From Zarea fungicola (taxonomy: Eukaryota; Ascomycota; Sordariomycetes; Hypocreales; Cordycipitaceae), in the NCBI GenBank assembly GCA_900169235.1, contig FWCC01000323.1, forward strand, positions 1 to 31,504: a stretch of 31,504 nucleotides of DNA, in the 5' to 3' direction. Shown here piece by piece: positions 1 to 11,157 of this stretch. Position 1 is the first letter of the stretch, and every line of letters begins with the position of its first letter. Both the position numbers and the translations under genes were made by a program. Below the pieces are notes generated by a model, which saw only the letters and a program-made list of their open reading frames with translations, was not told where the DNA came from and made no database searches.

Positions 1-261
1 ACATGTCCTAATCGGGCCATGGGCGTACTAGCCTTTCGGCGGCCTAGCACTGCCCCGCGTCCCGTGTTGTAGCGTTTGTAACACCTAGTACCTAATATAC
101 TTCATCTAGTCACAGTCCGCTTTAGTGTGCTAGATATAATTTACATAACTACCCCCTATAAAGTTATTTAAAGACATATACTTAAAAAAGGGAGATATAA
201 TATATTTATAAGTAGATATAATATTAGAAGTAAAAATATTAATATAATACTAGTATATTTA

Positions 262-1060
262 AGGATTTTAGACACTGTGGAGAGCAATAAGAAGAGCCTT
301 GGCGCGGTAAGCTTTAGTATATAAGCTATTAAGAATAGGACCGTTAAGATAAGCGGATTTGGCTAGAATAAAGACGCGACGGCGTGATTGTCTAACTGGG
401 AGGCTGGTAATGGCAGCCCTAAGAACTCGATTACCTAGACAAATGCGCTCCTAGAACTTGACGTCGGCCACAGTATGCTTTATACTGTTTTTAAAGGCAA
501 GCTTAATATATAGAGGTTATTTAAAGCGACCAATGGCAGGGCTGCCTAATAACTAAATTCAGCAATATTCCCTAACCTAATAAAAGACAATAATTAGTAA
601 TAATTAATTAAAAACTAAGGAGAAATCCGCCATTAAACTTACCGCCTTAATGGAAATATTGTCTTTTGCCTTAATACCTATCTAGTTATCTCCACTATAG
701 CTATACTAGCTAAGCATTTAACCGCCTAAGAACTCTAAGAGAGATATACGCTAAGTAGCAATGTTAATAATATTAAGAAGCTTTTAATAATTAATAACTA
801 GCTCTATAATTTAGTTACTAGAAGAAGAAGAAGAAATACTAGAAAGAAGATAGTAATAAGAGAGGAGAAGAGATAAATAAAGAGAATTTAATAAGCAAAT
901 ACTTCCTTTAAATAGGAACACCTATAAACGCATAATCAACGCATAGGACACTAGCCAACACATTATTATAAATAAGAGCTAACCACTTATATAACTGTGA
1001 TTTGCGTAGCTAATTAAGCGTATATACTAATAAGTATTTAAGGATACAATTCTTCTAATT
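262..1060 (+). pseudogene. decayed upstream coding segment of the C48-like element gene
   Basis: Reading from 262 in frame gives a protein-like string through roughly 1060, interrupted mostly by TAA/TAG and by one TGA that fits a former Arg CGA. It includes a basic stretch near 820-880 with a run of Arg codons. It lies in a different frame from the long segment starting about 1083, so the join is either a frameshift or a lost intron. I do not recognise a domain. It may be the N-terminal part of the same protein or a separate small gene; the continuity of strand and decay style favours the former. Confidence 0.45.
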
Positions 1061-1082
1061 AACCACAACACTCTTTCTACCT

Positions 1083-3635
1083 TACACTTATTTAGAACTT
1101 TTACTCTACTTTATAAGATTAATTACTTCTACCTCTAATTAATAGGATAAGTATTAACTATTTATAGAATATTATAAAGTCAATCTAAAACAACTGCTTA
1201 AGACTAGACTGCAACTATATGAACAACTTAAGGCCCTTATGACCCTAGAACCGCTCAATAAAATGGCGCCATTGACTTTATAGCTAGAAAAGAAGAAGGG
1301 ATTAAATAATTAAACGTTGCTAGAGACACCACAATACTTAGCAAGGATTACAAACAACGCTAAGAGCGTGACACCTAGAGCGCCGCTACCAAGGTCTAAA
1401 CCTTAGCTAGCGAATCTAAAAAGAGGCAAGTTATTTATCGGTTTCCTTAATAACTACATAATAGCTACGCCATTTTATAATTAAGAGAGTCCTAGTTCTT
1501 CCACCCTTAAAGATAAATACATTTAATAGCCACTAATCTAGCTGCTTTATGAAAACTTTAACTATACTGCCCTTTATAGTAGCGATTTAGACGACAAAAC
1601 CCCCTAGGACTGTCTTAAAACTATCAAAGGCATAGGACCCTGGATGAAGAATCGTACATACCTTGGTATAGATTGGGATGGCTAGATAAAAGATCTCCTT
1701 AGGTTCCTCTATAGACTATATAAAGGTGATCTAGTAAGTAACTATGGACTTAAGGCCATAACCTGCATCTTAACAATCGGCTATAAAGACATTATTAGCA
1801 TGGCGAGTAGCCTAATCTAGATTAAAGGCAGTCTTAAACCATTAATTAATACGTTCCACACAACAGATTACGCTACATCCCTTAATAGCGGCATAGAAGT
1901 GCCTATATACATCCTCCTTAGAGCAGCTAATAAGTATAAGGAATTCTACTACTATATTTAGAAGCGTAACTATATTATTTACTACTTTTATTTTATAGTA
2001 AGTCTTAAAAAGAGCGGTTTAAGCGATCATTTTGCTATTAGGGTATTAGACTAAGAAAACCAAATCTTTACCTTTATTGACTCTCTTAATAAGTATTAAA
2101 AAGAAAGAGCTAAAGCCGCCACTCTTATAATGCATGTATACCTTTTGGCCTTAGGGATGCCCTTAAGTCTTACCCTATATTCCCTAGAAATTATATAGTA
2201 ACTTGCGCATTAGGAATGCAGTTATATTTCCCTCTTTACCGCTATTATAATCACTTAAGGCCTAGTTAGGTTTAAGTTCAGCCACTTTAAAAAGGAATAG
2301 AAAAAGACCTTAGTAGATTTTAAAGGCAAAGGCATAACTCTAAAGCCCATTAATTTAAATCTATACCCCTATGTCTTTAACTAGGCTTGGTTATAACCCT
2401 ATAAGAAATACTCTTATGACCTAATAGTAGCCCTACTATCTAGAATGGCTAAGACTATATTATTAATTAGAGCCAATAAGTGGTTAGATGGCGTAATAAT
2501 TAACCTATTGCTAGATATAGAATGGTTCCTAAAGCAATAAAATAATAGCATACTAATCCCTAATCACAGTAAACTAGGAGGCGCTGTCCCCACTAAAGTC
2601 GACCTAAACAACGTGAATAATGGCAATATAGCAGAAAGATTTAACCCTAGCCTTACAAAAGATGTAGATTGGTATGATCCTGCTTACTAAGGAGGAACCA
2701 TCCCGCCTAAGTCTATATAGATCTACGACTTTAGTCAGATCTAGGCCAGCCTGGCCTTAGACCAAGCCAAGTATATGCGAAACCTATTATTAGAACCCAA
2801 TAATACCATCTTTATATTTAAAATAGGGGAAATCCTAAGGAGGTTTAAATCCATTTCTATTATACCTATACCTAAGATAAAGCCTAATTAATTAAAGCCA
2901 ACTAGGCGAAAGGCACTAGAAGTAATAGAACTTCTAGTAACACCGCCGCCAGTCTAAAAGCGGTGAAAGTAGAAGCTAGAAATCAATATAAGCTATATTA
3001 GTCAGCCTTATTATATTAATAGACCTATAGACTCTTCTAATAATTAATAACTTACCACCTTATTATCTAATGCTTTATTACTTAGTGTCAAAGCGACCAT
3101 TTCTCTACATTCTAATAACTATAATACTTATAATATCTTAAGAGGAGTTATACACTATAGGACCATCTTCCTTAACGCTATAAGAGCAATAACTACCAGG
3201 AAGTAAATAATCAAAGGGCGCCGCGACCTAAAGACATGGGATTTTAGTACTAGGTATACTAGGGAAATAACTGTTTTACCTGCCAATAAGATCATAACTG
3301 CTCCGCCTACTAACTATCACATGCATCTATTATATAGCAGTGAATCTTTGTCCTTTATTGGAACTATTCCTTTGGGATTAATAAGCAAGACTGCCTAGGA
3401 TTAGATTGATTAGGCCTACCTCTAGAAGAATGCGCCTAGTTAGAGAGCGAGTGTTTCTAGGATAGAGCGCTTAATTGCCTATAATAAGTACCTTAAGCGC
3501 GATAAAGGCTTGGCTACGATGCAAGATCTAAGCATCCGTCATAAGGTGCCTGCTTAGAAGACAGACCCTACTAGACCTTAGCCGATACCCGACGATAATA
3601 ATAACAAGATAAGAGAGATTTAAGAAGGAGGATAG
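1083..3635 (+). pseudogene. RIP-decayed element gene with a C48 (Ulp1-like) cysteine protease domain
   Basis: One frame runs about 850 codons and reads as a coherent protein if TAA/TAG stops are taken as former Gln CAA/CAG. I count roughly 42 such stops and a single TGA (a former Arg CGA). A C48/Ulp1-like catalytic set is visible: His codon 2028-2030 in the context DHFAIRVLD, Asp codon 2079-2081 in FIDSL, two consecutive former Gln codons 2196-2201, and Cys codon 2217-2219 in the context ECS. Spacing is 17 residues His to Asp, 46 Asp to Cys, and 6 from the second Gln to Cys; the first and last match yeast Ulp1 as I know it. A further motif, KWLDGVIIN at about 2481-2507, resembles the N-terminal WLxDxxIN of this family but lies after the Cys. 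The rest is unrecognised. In life it would probably have been a mobile-element protein with SUMO/ubiquitin-like protease character. It cannot be functional as it stands. Confidence 0.65.
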
Positions 3636-3750
3636 AGAGATTATATGATTCTATATATAATTATATATAAAGTAGACTTACTTTAGCTTCTTTTTTTTTT
3701 TTTATTATTTAGAACGTAATTCCGGCGTGTGGAAGTTGCGTGGGGAGGCA

Positions 3751-4135
3751 TGTGTTAGGCCGGCGTGCCACAGCCATATAGGGTAACCAAAACCACCTAA
3801 GTATAAATAGTTTACCAGCCCACCCTTTAGCTTTTATTAGGCATTATCTATTNNATGTCTAACCAAGACATAGAAGTATGTCAATTTTGATGTATTGGTT
3901 TTAAGCGTCTTGGACTACTCTGGACACTTAAAAAGGCTTCTACTTAGGTTAATTATATGATCCCTAATGAGATTGCGCTGTTATTATACCCTCTCCCTTA
4001 ACAATTCTCGAATTTTGAAATTACGTGTATCGACGTGTAGTCATTAGTCTACCTAAAATACTCAATTGTTCTCTTTAGTGACGGCTTTAATTCGATTTAA
4101 AGCCTCTTAACGTGTGGCCCTTCTGCCCCAACACA
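3751..4135. mobile_element. candidate short element with imperfect terminal inverted repeats
   Basis: The left end at 3751 begins TGTGTTAGGC and continues to GCCACA. The right end, read on the minus strand from 4135, begins TGTGTTGGGGC and continues to GCCACA, giving an imperfect inverted repeat of about 25 nt. Inside are a TATAAATA-type box near 3803 and an ATG at 3855 opening a frame that soon meets TGA, TAG and TAA stops. The TG...CA ends would also fit a solo LTR of 385 bp. No target-site duplication is visible at the flanks (3746-3750 and 4136-4140 differ). The call rests only on the repeat ends and is weak. Confidence 0.3.
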
Positions 4136-4363
4136 CTATGGTTTTATATATATCTTTATCTATGAAAATATTTAACTATATATAATAATACTAATACTCT
4201 TCTAATACTATTATTATTATCACTGCCATTAAATAGTAAGGCATAACTTAAGGAATTACTATTAAATAAGCATATTAGTATTTAAGTAATATAAGAAGAG
4301 ATAATAAAAAAGTAGCTATTTTTTTATAGTTATATTAAATATAAATAATAACACTTAAATATT

Positions 4364-5476
4364 TTAATCCTTCTTAACTTTCTTATAGATACATTCTAGT
4401 AGAACCCTCTTTTCTCTAGTAGGCTTCTTATTTATTTCCTCTTTTATTGCTTAAGTATCCTTACTAAGAATATCTTACATTATAGGAAGCTCTGCCTCAC
4501 TTAGGCTTTCTTAACTACTTAAGTGACTACGTTTTTTAATATCCTCCTCTTTAATAAGCTATATATTTTCTTCCTTTAAAGCAGGTATAGAAGGCTTCTT
4601 ATCTCCTTTAACTTACTTTTTAGGTAAAGGTTATAATAGTTAGCATATTAGCTTGTATAAAGCTTGTAAAGCAGTAGTAGTAGACTTTCTTAGCTTCTCT
4701 TAACTCTTATAGTAATTAATAAGATAAATAATAGGAATTTTCTTCTTAAGAGTTATAGGTTTAAGTGCCTATATTAGTTCGCCAATTAACTATACCTCTT
4801 AAACCCTATTATAGCATTTAATAATACTTACTAGTATATACTTAATAATAAAAGATATAATATCCTATTTTTAAGTAATTAATAAAGATAAACTAACATC
4901 AATACTCTTAGATACTATTATAGATAATAGTGCTTTATATAATAAATACTTAAACTAAATTAAGTTATATTAAGGAGATATAAACTTCCTAATATAAAAT
5001 AGACTATTAGTAATCTATAGTATTATAAGATTACTAACTTCTATAGGCAATCTCTTAGCATTAAAGAGGTATAATTAAAAAAATATACTCTTTAATTTAA
5101 GATATTATCTTATTTTAATTAAGCTTATATATTATGCTTTTAAACCATCTAAAAGAGCGCTTTAAAATATAACCCTATTTATATCCTCTAGGATAAAAGT
5201 AGAAGTATATATATACTTAGGGGATTAATTATTAGTTAGATTAAGAATTTCTTCATTATTAGGTATCTTAAATTTTAGTATTTATTATATTTACTATATA
5301 GGTATATTTATGCATTTAGTCAGTTTAGCCTTTATAACTTAGCTTATATAAGTATTATTTATTATAAAAGATGCCCTATAATAAGGGCAACTCTCCTAAT
5401 TAGGATTATTCTTTAAGAGTTCACTATAGCAGGCGCCATTACTTACATAGAACTTATCTATCTTAAGTATATAAAG
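4364..5476 (-). pseudogene. second RIP-decayed element gene, unrecognised product
   Basis: On the minus strand one frame stays in register from 5476 to the stop at 4364-4366, about 370 codons. I count close to 30 in-frame stops, all TAA or TAG and none TGA, which fits loss of Gln codons by CpA to TpA change. The N-terminal part contains a Cys/Tyr-bearing stretch (context NGACYSELL and, a little further on, ESCPYY). The C-terminal third is rich in Lys and Glu (contexts KGDKKPSIPALKEEN and KKPTREKRVLLE), and the end is basic. I cannot assign a family. It converges on the C48-like gene across about 730 bp, so the two may have belonged to one element, but nested insertion is equally possible. Confidence 0.55.
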
Positions 5477-5907
5477 GAATAAAAAGAGGAGGTTTATATT
5501 TTTTATATAAAATTATTTTTATATATAGGTAGCCCTAGATTTTACACTAAACTAATATTTAATATATATAATAGTCTATATTATTTAGCCTACTGGCTTT
5601 ATACTATAGCCCACTTAGTAAAAGCTATAATAATTATCTACTATTGCTCTTATATAATGCTACTTAATAAAGGCTCTATTAGCATAGAGCTTTTTAGTTA
5701 TTATATTCTTAAAATATTAATATATTAGTAAAAATATAATTAATATATAAGGATATATTATACCTTATAATAAGCAGTGCTAGGCTTAAGAGGAGTATGT
5801 ATAGTTTATATAAGCATTTATAGCTAGCCCCTCTAGCTAAATATAGCCAATAAATTTCTAATTATTCTTTTAGTACTTTAAGCATGCGTTCTTATAAATA
5901 TTGCCAT
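5465..5907 (-). pseudogene. upstream decayed segment of the minus-strand element gene
   Basis: An ATG at 5907 (minus strand, MAIFIRTHAQ) opens about 147 codons that read smoothly except for some 20 stops, all TAA or TAG. Its frame differs by one from the segment that starts at 5476. It could be the N-terminus joined through a lost intron or a frameshift. Many of the inferred residues would be Gln, which suggests a Gln-rich protein before decay. No domain is recognised. Confidence 0.4.
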
Positions 5908-6289
5908 AAATAAATATAATTATAGCTTCAATATTCTATATTCGCAATAGATCAAGTGCTTGATCTCTTCTTTGGCTACATGTTGGCTATGGATTTAGCT
6001 GTAAGAGGCGTTAAGGTTATATATACTTATAAATGGCTTTAATCCTCTTATTGCTTAGAATATTTGCTTTAGCAAGCGCCTAAGTAGTTAATACTTTCAC
6101 ATCACATAGCTATGCTTTAATATATATAATATTTAGTAGAACTAAGCCCTTAATTATAATTAGTATAGTTATTATTTAATTGCTAGTATTATAAAGGCTA
6201 GGTTAAAGACCTCCCTTAAATATAACTATAATTTTAGACTACTTTATTACTATTAACTATATATATATATGCGTAATTACATATAATGT

Positions 6290-8174
6290 TGTGTCACTAC
6301 TACGCTGACACCGATGGCGTGTTCAAAACCTCGGATATAAGAATACAAATTTCGATGTGGCAGGATGTCGCATTTGAGCGCCCATAAATACTGCCCCACA
6401 ATAAACCCCTCCTGAGCGTTGAGAATCAGAGTCTCATCATTCCTACGATTCTCGTCAACAGTTTAGTTAAAGCTGACATTACCAGTGTTGTCAAGAGCAG
6501 TATTGGATTACTTGCTGCTGGCAACCTCAGAGGCGGGTTATGGATTAACAGGAAACCCAACCAAATGCCTGGGAGGGGCTGCTAACGGACTTGGAGAAGC
6601 AGTCAATTGCAATTAGCGGAACCCGTGGTGGCACAGGAATCACAGCTGATGGCCTTGGAGGCCTTCTCGTCGCAGTCATAAACGGTCTTGCCGATGAATA
6701 TGTTGTTTCGTACTACAAGCGGCATCCGATACACTCTATTAGCTGTCCACGATTGCAAGTGGGTTTTCAACGTTGAAGAACGAGGTTCTAGGCATATCAG
6801 ATTCAGATACTTGAGAAGATTAAGATTCGCTCCGGCGGATTTCTGGTGCCCTAAGTCAAACCAGAAGACAGGCTCTTAAAGATCCATCACTCGGTGGCCG
6901 AGAATCTTGTTTGCTGAATTGATACGCGAGGCGCTCGTCTCTGATTTTAACTCCAGAAACAATAGAGTGGACGTAGGAGTGGATTGCTCTCCTATTAGTG
7001 CGACCAGCCTGGGCAAGTCTCATTGTAAGAATTTGTGCTTGTTGGGAGTTTGTGAGCTTGAATACATCTAAATCTCTGAATCAACAAATGAATACACGGT
7101 CTTTCCTCCTGTTGAAGCAAAAGTAGCGGATGATGAGGCCTGATGAGCAAGAGAGCTGCTACTATTGGAATTAAAGATAGGAGTTGCGCTTGGCGACACA
7201 TTAGGCGATGCTATTGCCTTGGTCAGTCGGACTCTTGAAGTGATTAATATAGGAAGAAATATCCTAGAGTGATTCATTGCTGTATCTCGTAAAGTATTTT
7301 GTGTGGTAACTGCGCAAAGGACGAATTAGTAGTGCATTTTCTCCCCGTCGCTGTACTGGGAAAGCGGAGAGCTTCTTGACCTGAACTGAGACCCTTACTT
7401 ATTAATCTGCTTCCATTCAGAATTTGCAGATGGAGAAATCCCATTATTGATTGCATGTGACCTTGGGTTCATGAAACAGACGAAGTGATCCAGCATCGGA
7501 TATGCCGACAACTCCTTGGTTGTTTGCTATCTGTGGGGTCAAGTATGTCCACCACATTCTTGGACAGTATTGCTTCAAGTGAGCAGTCCTCCTTTTGCTG
7601 CACTACCACAGTTTTATGCCTCCCTCCCTCACCTTGGTTTTTCTTCTTGGAAATATATTAAAGCTGTATTACAGAGAGTTCAGCTCCCAGAGAAGCTTGG
7701 ATCTGAAGGCTGGCGATATGTAAGGAACTTGTTAACAGCGAGTGGCAGTGGCGTAATGCCATCTTTCGGCCTTGACCCATTTCATATCGTTGTATAGACG
7801 CATGTGGTTGGAAAATGAATACAAGAGTGGTATGGTGGAAAAGTAGCGCTTTGCTAACCTTGATTTGGAAACATACAATCTGTATTGGATTCCAAATCAT
7901 GTGTGTTTCTAAAACCTTCACATTAACTACAATTGCTTTGTTGGATTTTGTCCATTACAATTTCTCCGGCGCAATGTGGAGTATTATGGATGTAGCGGCA
8001 TCTACTTTCTTTCTCCGAGGTTTAGATTAGTGGGCTCCGTAGATGCGACGCCTTCTGGCAGCCGAGCGAAATAATAATTGGCAAGTTTAACTCTAGCTTC
8101 TTGAGCTGTTACATTTTCATTGAATTATTGTTGCCTCGAAGATAAACCTACCAAATTCCCGAATCTGTTTAACA
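6290..8174. other. gene-poor flank with broken coding-like pieces
   Basis: No intact gene can be supported here. Several coding-like pieces occur in different frames on the plus strand: about 6482-6615 (context NPTKCLGGAANGLGEAVNC), 6591-6776, 6871-7139 (contexts VDVGVDCSPIS and CKNLCLLGVCELEY) and 7516-7797 (93 codons). They may be remains of one or more genes broken by frameshifts and stops. Composition is ordinary rather than AT-rich, so this is not the RIP pattern seen to the left. A hairpin-capable pair, GTGTCA at 6291-6296 and TGACAC at 6306-6311, sits right at the compositional border. I cannot name a family. Confidence 0.4.
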
Positions 8175-9132
8175 ATGGCCGTGGGAAAAATTACTCTGTT
8201 CGACCTCCCAAGCAAGGAGCCAAACGCTGCTTGGTCTCTAAACCCATGGAAGAGTAAGTGCGGGGGGGGGGTTTCTTCCATTCAATGGTCCAAGGTTAGG
8301 GCCGCGAAAGCTAATCTTGAAATAATGGAACAACAGTTCGCTTGCTCCTCAACTATAAGGGTCTCGAATATGAAACTAAATGGGTAAATATACGCTCAAG
8401 CCATTATTTTTGAGACATGTGCTAAACTTCGCGCCAGACAGAATACCCTGATATCAAGACAGTGCTCCAGCCTCAGTGCGTTAACACAATATGCATCCGC
8501 GTACCGATCTCACATCGGCCGCTATAAAAACGCATACACTAACTTGGTCGACTTCCAATTTCAGTGTTGACCCGAACCCGACCGGTCACCCATACACAAT
8601 CCCCGCCATCACCCTGCCTGATGGCACCTGGATCCAAGACTCGCACAAGATTGCCAAGGCCATCGAGGAGCGCTACCCCGACCGCCCGTTGAACCTCGAG
8701 TCGCCATACCAAGCCCGTATCCAGGCCCTTGTACCCAAGGCCATCGTGCCCATCATGGCCATTGGCCTAAACCAGATCCCCCGTCGGCTCCTAAACAAGC
8801 CCAGTTACGACTACTGGATGGTGGACCGTGCCCCGAGGGTCGGAGGCGATTTTGCCGGAAACGAGGCGGAAAATGGTGGCGAGGTTGCCTACACTGCCTC
8901 GGCGCCAGGCATTAAAGAAATCACGGCCATGCTCAAGGAGAACGCCGATGGTCCCTTTTTTGGCGGAAAGGACGTTTCGTACGCAGACTTTGTTTGGATC
9001 GGCGCGCTGGAGTTCTTGCGACGGATCGGTGACGATGTTCTGGAGGGCGCGCTCAGCCATTCTGGCGACCGCACCGTTCATGAGAATCTGCTCGAGGCAG
9101 CTGAACCGTGGTTGGCGAGAAACAACTACTAA
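8175..9132 (+). CDS. glutathione S-transferase-like protein
   Basis: Predicted protein of 243 aa from four exons: 8175-8253, 8337-8383, 8438-8475 and 8565-9132. Introns have GT-AG ends, and intron 3 has a CTAAC branch site near 8540. The N-terminal half has the thioredoxin-like GST layout: strand and loop NPWKIRLLLNYKGLEYETKW, then a cis-Pro-type segment YTIPAITLPDG and the glutathione-contact region QDSHKIAKAIEERYP. The C-terminal half is helical (GPFFGGKDVSYADFVW). Family members conjugate or transfer glutathione to small electrophiles in the cytosol, and similar short fungal GSTs often lie in secondary-metabolite or detoxification loci. The substrate is unknown. It is convergent with the beta-lactamase-fold gene, with 108 bp between stops. 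The first 26 residues are followed by a 10-G run in intron 1, a possible sequencing weak spot. The ATG at 8175 is the first that keeps the GST fold complete. Confidence 0.85.
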
Positions 9133-9240
9133 ACGAGATCAATCGACTACCAACGGAGATATGCATACAAGAAACCTCGATAAAAAGACTATAAAGGTAT
9201 ATTTTCTAAATACTATGGAAGAAAACGACTCTTGCCGTTT

Positions 9241-11157
9241 CTATAGTGAAGTCTTTTTAAAAGTGACATCAAACGCAGGACTTTGCACAGCCTTTACGCT
9301 GCCGAGTGAATCATGCACAAACACAAACTCGCCTAGGCTGAGATAGTTGTACGCGGTCTGGTCAAACGTAAACCATGTCTCACAACTCCCGTCCATATAA
9401 AATAAGGCATCATCCTTGGCTATATTTTGCGCGTCTGTCGCCGTACTGAAGAACGCGCGCCACATGGTATACTTGCTGCTTGTGCTATTTTTGGGCACAT
9501 TTCTACTGTATGATTGAGAAAATGGAGCATTACTGTTGATGCCAACCGGATACATGCGGCCATCCACCGTGGTTCTTACGGTGCCCAAGGATGGCCCAGA
9601 GCCTACGCTGTAGCTTGGAAAGTTTGCTAGCACGTCAAATCCTCGAATGACGAATCTCTGAATGACGATGCCCGATCCCGAATCCAGCTCGAGTTCTAGT
9701 GTTGAGTTTGTCGATTTGTCGATATACCTTCCAGTGTAACCATTTGAGGAAGAGGCTTCAGCGCGGGCAGCTGCATCGATGGCTGGCACAAGTGCGCGCA
9801 CGACGGTGCTGAAAATGTTTGTGCGTGTGTCCTGGTCTACACTGACTTCCTGACCGCCAGTCAGTACTGTCATGACCAAGTCATAGTCGGTAATGGCGGC
9901 AATGAGGGCATGGTAGAGACCAAAGTCGCCGCTCTTGGTATACACATCAATAAGACGCTTGTCTGAAGTAAGTATGTTACTGCGGAGGATCTCCCAAGGT
10001 GCGCCCACTGACATGCCGAGAGATGAGGTGTGGGCGGCGGGCTTCATCCATTCTCTCGTCTTTCTAGGCGAGAGAAACTTGTTAGTGATAATCGACTCAG
10101 TAAAGGAAATCATGTCGATAGTATTGGAAAAGAGACCCCCAACTCTATTCTGTGTTAGTTATGTAGCTGCAAATCAAAACAGAGGCGGGGAAAGTCTCAC
10201 GCTTCAAAAACTCCCAAAGTCAGGTTCCAGGTAGATTCGCCCTGCGGAATGAAGCCAACTTTAGAAAACGAGTTTACAGGGCCATTGAAGGAGGTGCTAG
10301 TCATGTTGGCCACGTCAAAAATGCCAGTTTGGGCAACGTGACCAAAGTCTTGGCCAGTCGCGGCCTCAATCACCATGGCAAGCAGTGCGTATCCAAGATT
10401 GGAATACAGGGGAGTGGCAGAAGAAAGTTCTACCAAGGGTTTGCGGTTGATACTGTCGACTATATCCTTTGAGGAACACCTCTTTGTGCCTGGGAGTCCA
10501 GAACATGTTGGGCCTGTCCCGTTGAGAATAGCCGGTAGGCCCATTTGAGTCCATGGACCAGTTGGAATAAGAGCAAGATCAAAAGCCGCTGTACATTTAT
10601 TAGCAATCAAAAAATGACGGTGGGCGTGTCTCTGTGTTCATACTATCTCTTGACAAGCCAGACAAATGGTTTGCAAGGTCCTGCACTGTAATGTCTTTCC
10701 ATGGAATACTGTGAATAGAAGCATCCGCATTCGAGCCCCAGGCCAGATCCGGCAGATACTTCAGTACTGACGCTTGCATGTCGACTTTACTGCTTTGCAA
10801 TACAGATAGAGCAGGCATAATTTTGGAAACGCTACCCACCCGGTAAATTGTCTGCTCGTTTATTTTGGAGGTGCCGAGACCAGACAGCACCGGTGGTGTA
10901 AAGTGGTAGTTGAAGAGTAGTTTATCTTCATGAATCGATTTGACGGCGACCGATATGCCGCTCGTCATCATATTAGCAGCGAAGCTGTTGTCTAAATTTA
11001 ACTCGAGTCTTGTGATGGCGTCTTGCACTATCACGTTTTGACTGGGATTTCGCGGCACTGGCAGCACTTGGCCAAGAGGTGGACAGGCTTTAGCCTGGGC
11101 GAAACAGCCGATGGAAGAAGCTGCAAGAGCAGCCACGAACTGATACACAGAAAACAT
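9241..11157 (-). CDS. secreted serine beta-lactamase-fold hydrolase
   Basis: Predicted protein of 601 aa from three exons: 11157-10644, 10588-10201 and 10144-9241, with introns of 55 and 56 nt. The start at 11157 was chosen because it begins a clean signal peptide (MFSVYQFVAALAASSIGCFA); an upstream in-frame ATG at 11274 would bury it. The class C beta-lactamase/esterase signature is present: S109-V-S-K112 (nucleophile and base), NHLSG at about 163-167 and Y233-S-N235. A C-terminal beta-rich region of some 250 aa follows. Members hydrolyse or transfer acyl groups; the family includes beta-lactamases, LACTB-like proteases and LovD-type acyltransferases, and the substrate cannot be read from sequence. 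The signal peptide suggests secretion. It shares a 0.94 kb upstream region with the divergent MFS gene. The second intron uses a TAG acceptor; the nearer CAG acceptor would give a frameshift. Confidence 0.85.

Larger units (their letters stand above)
1..6285. mobile_element. AT-rich RIP-decayed mobile-element island
   Basis: This block is strongly AT-rich and full of TpA steps, and it contains no intact long ORF. From about 6290 the composition changes abruptly to ordinary fungal DNA. Two long reading frames, one per strand and pointing toward each other, stay interpretable over hundreds of codons except for TAA/TAG stops. That is the expected outcome of CpA to TpA mutation by RIP, a fungal defence acting on duplicated DNA. 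The left end lies outside the window, and I see no convincing terminal repeats for the whole block. Two undetermined bases (N) at 3853-3854 mark an assembly ambiguity inside it. It could be one element or several nested ones. The RIP reading is an inference from the stop pattern and composition; no intact copy is available for comparison. Confidence 0.8.

Noticed and set aside
1..130. Possible terminal repeat matching the GC-rich stretch at 3720-3780
   Set aside because: Only scattered matches; no alignable repeat and the left end is outside the window.
6811..6900. Short resemblance to the start of a secreted ADP-ribosyltransferase-like protein
   Set aside because: Only a few residues match, no catalytic motif follows, and stops interrupt it.
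10145..10200. Nearer CAG acceptor or a GC donor in the beta-lactamase-fold gene
   Set aside because: The CAG choices lead to stops, and a GC donor is unnecessary because GT at 10200 with the TAG acceptor at 10145 keeps frame.
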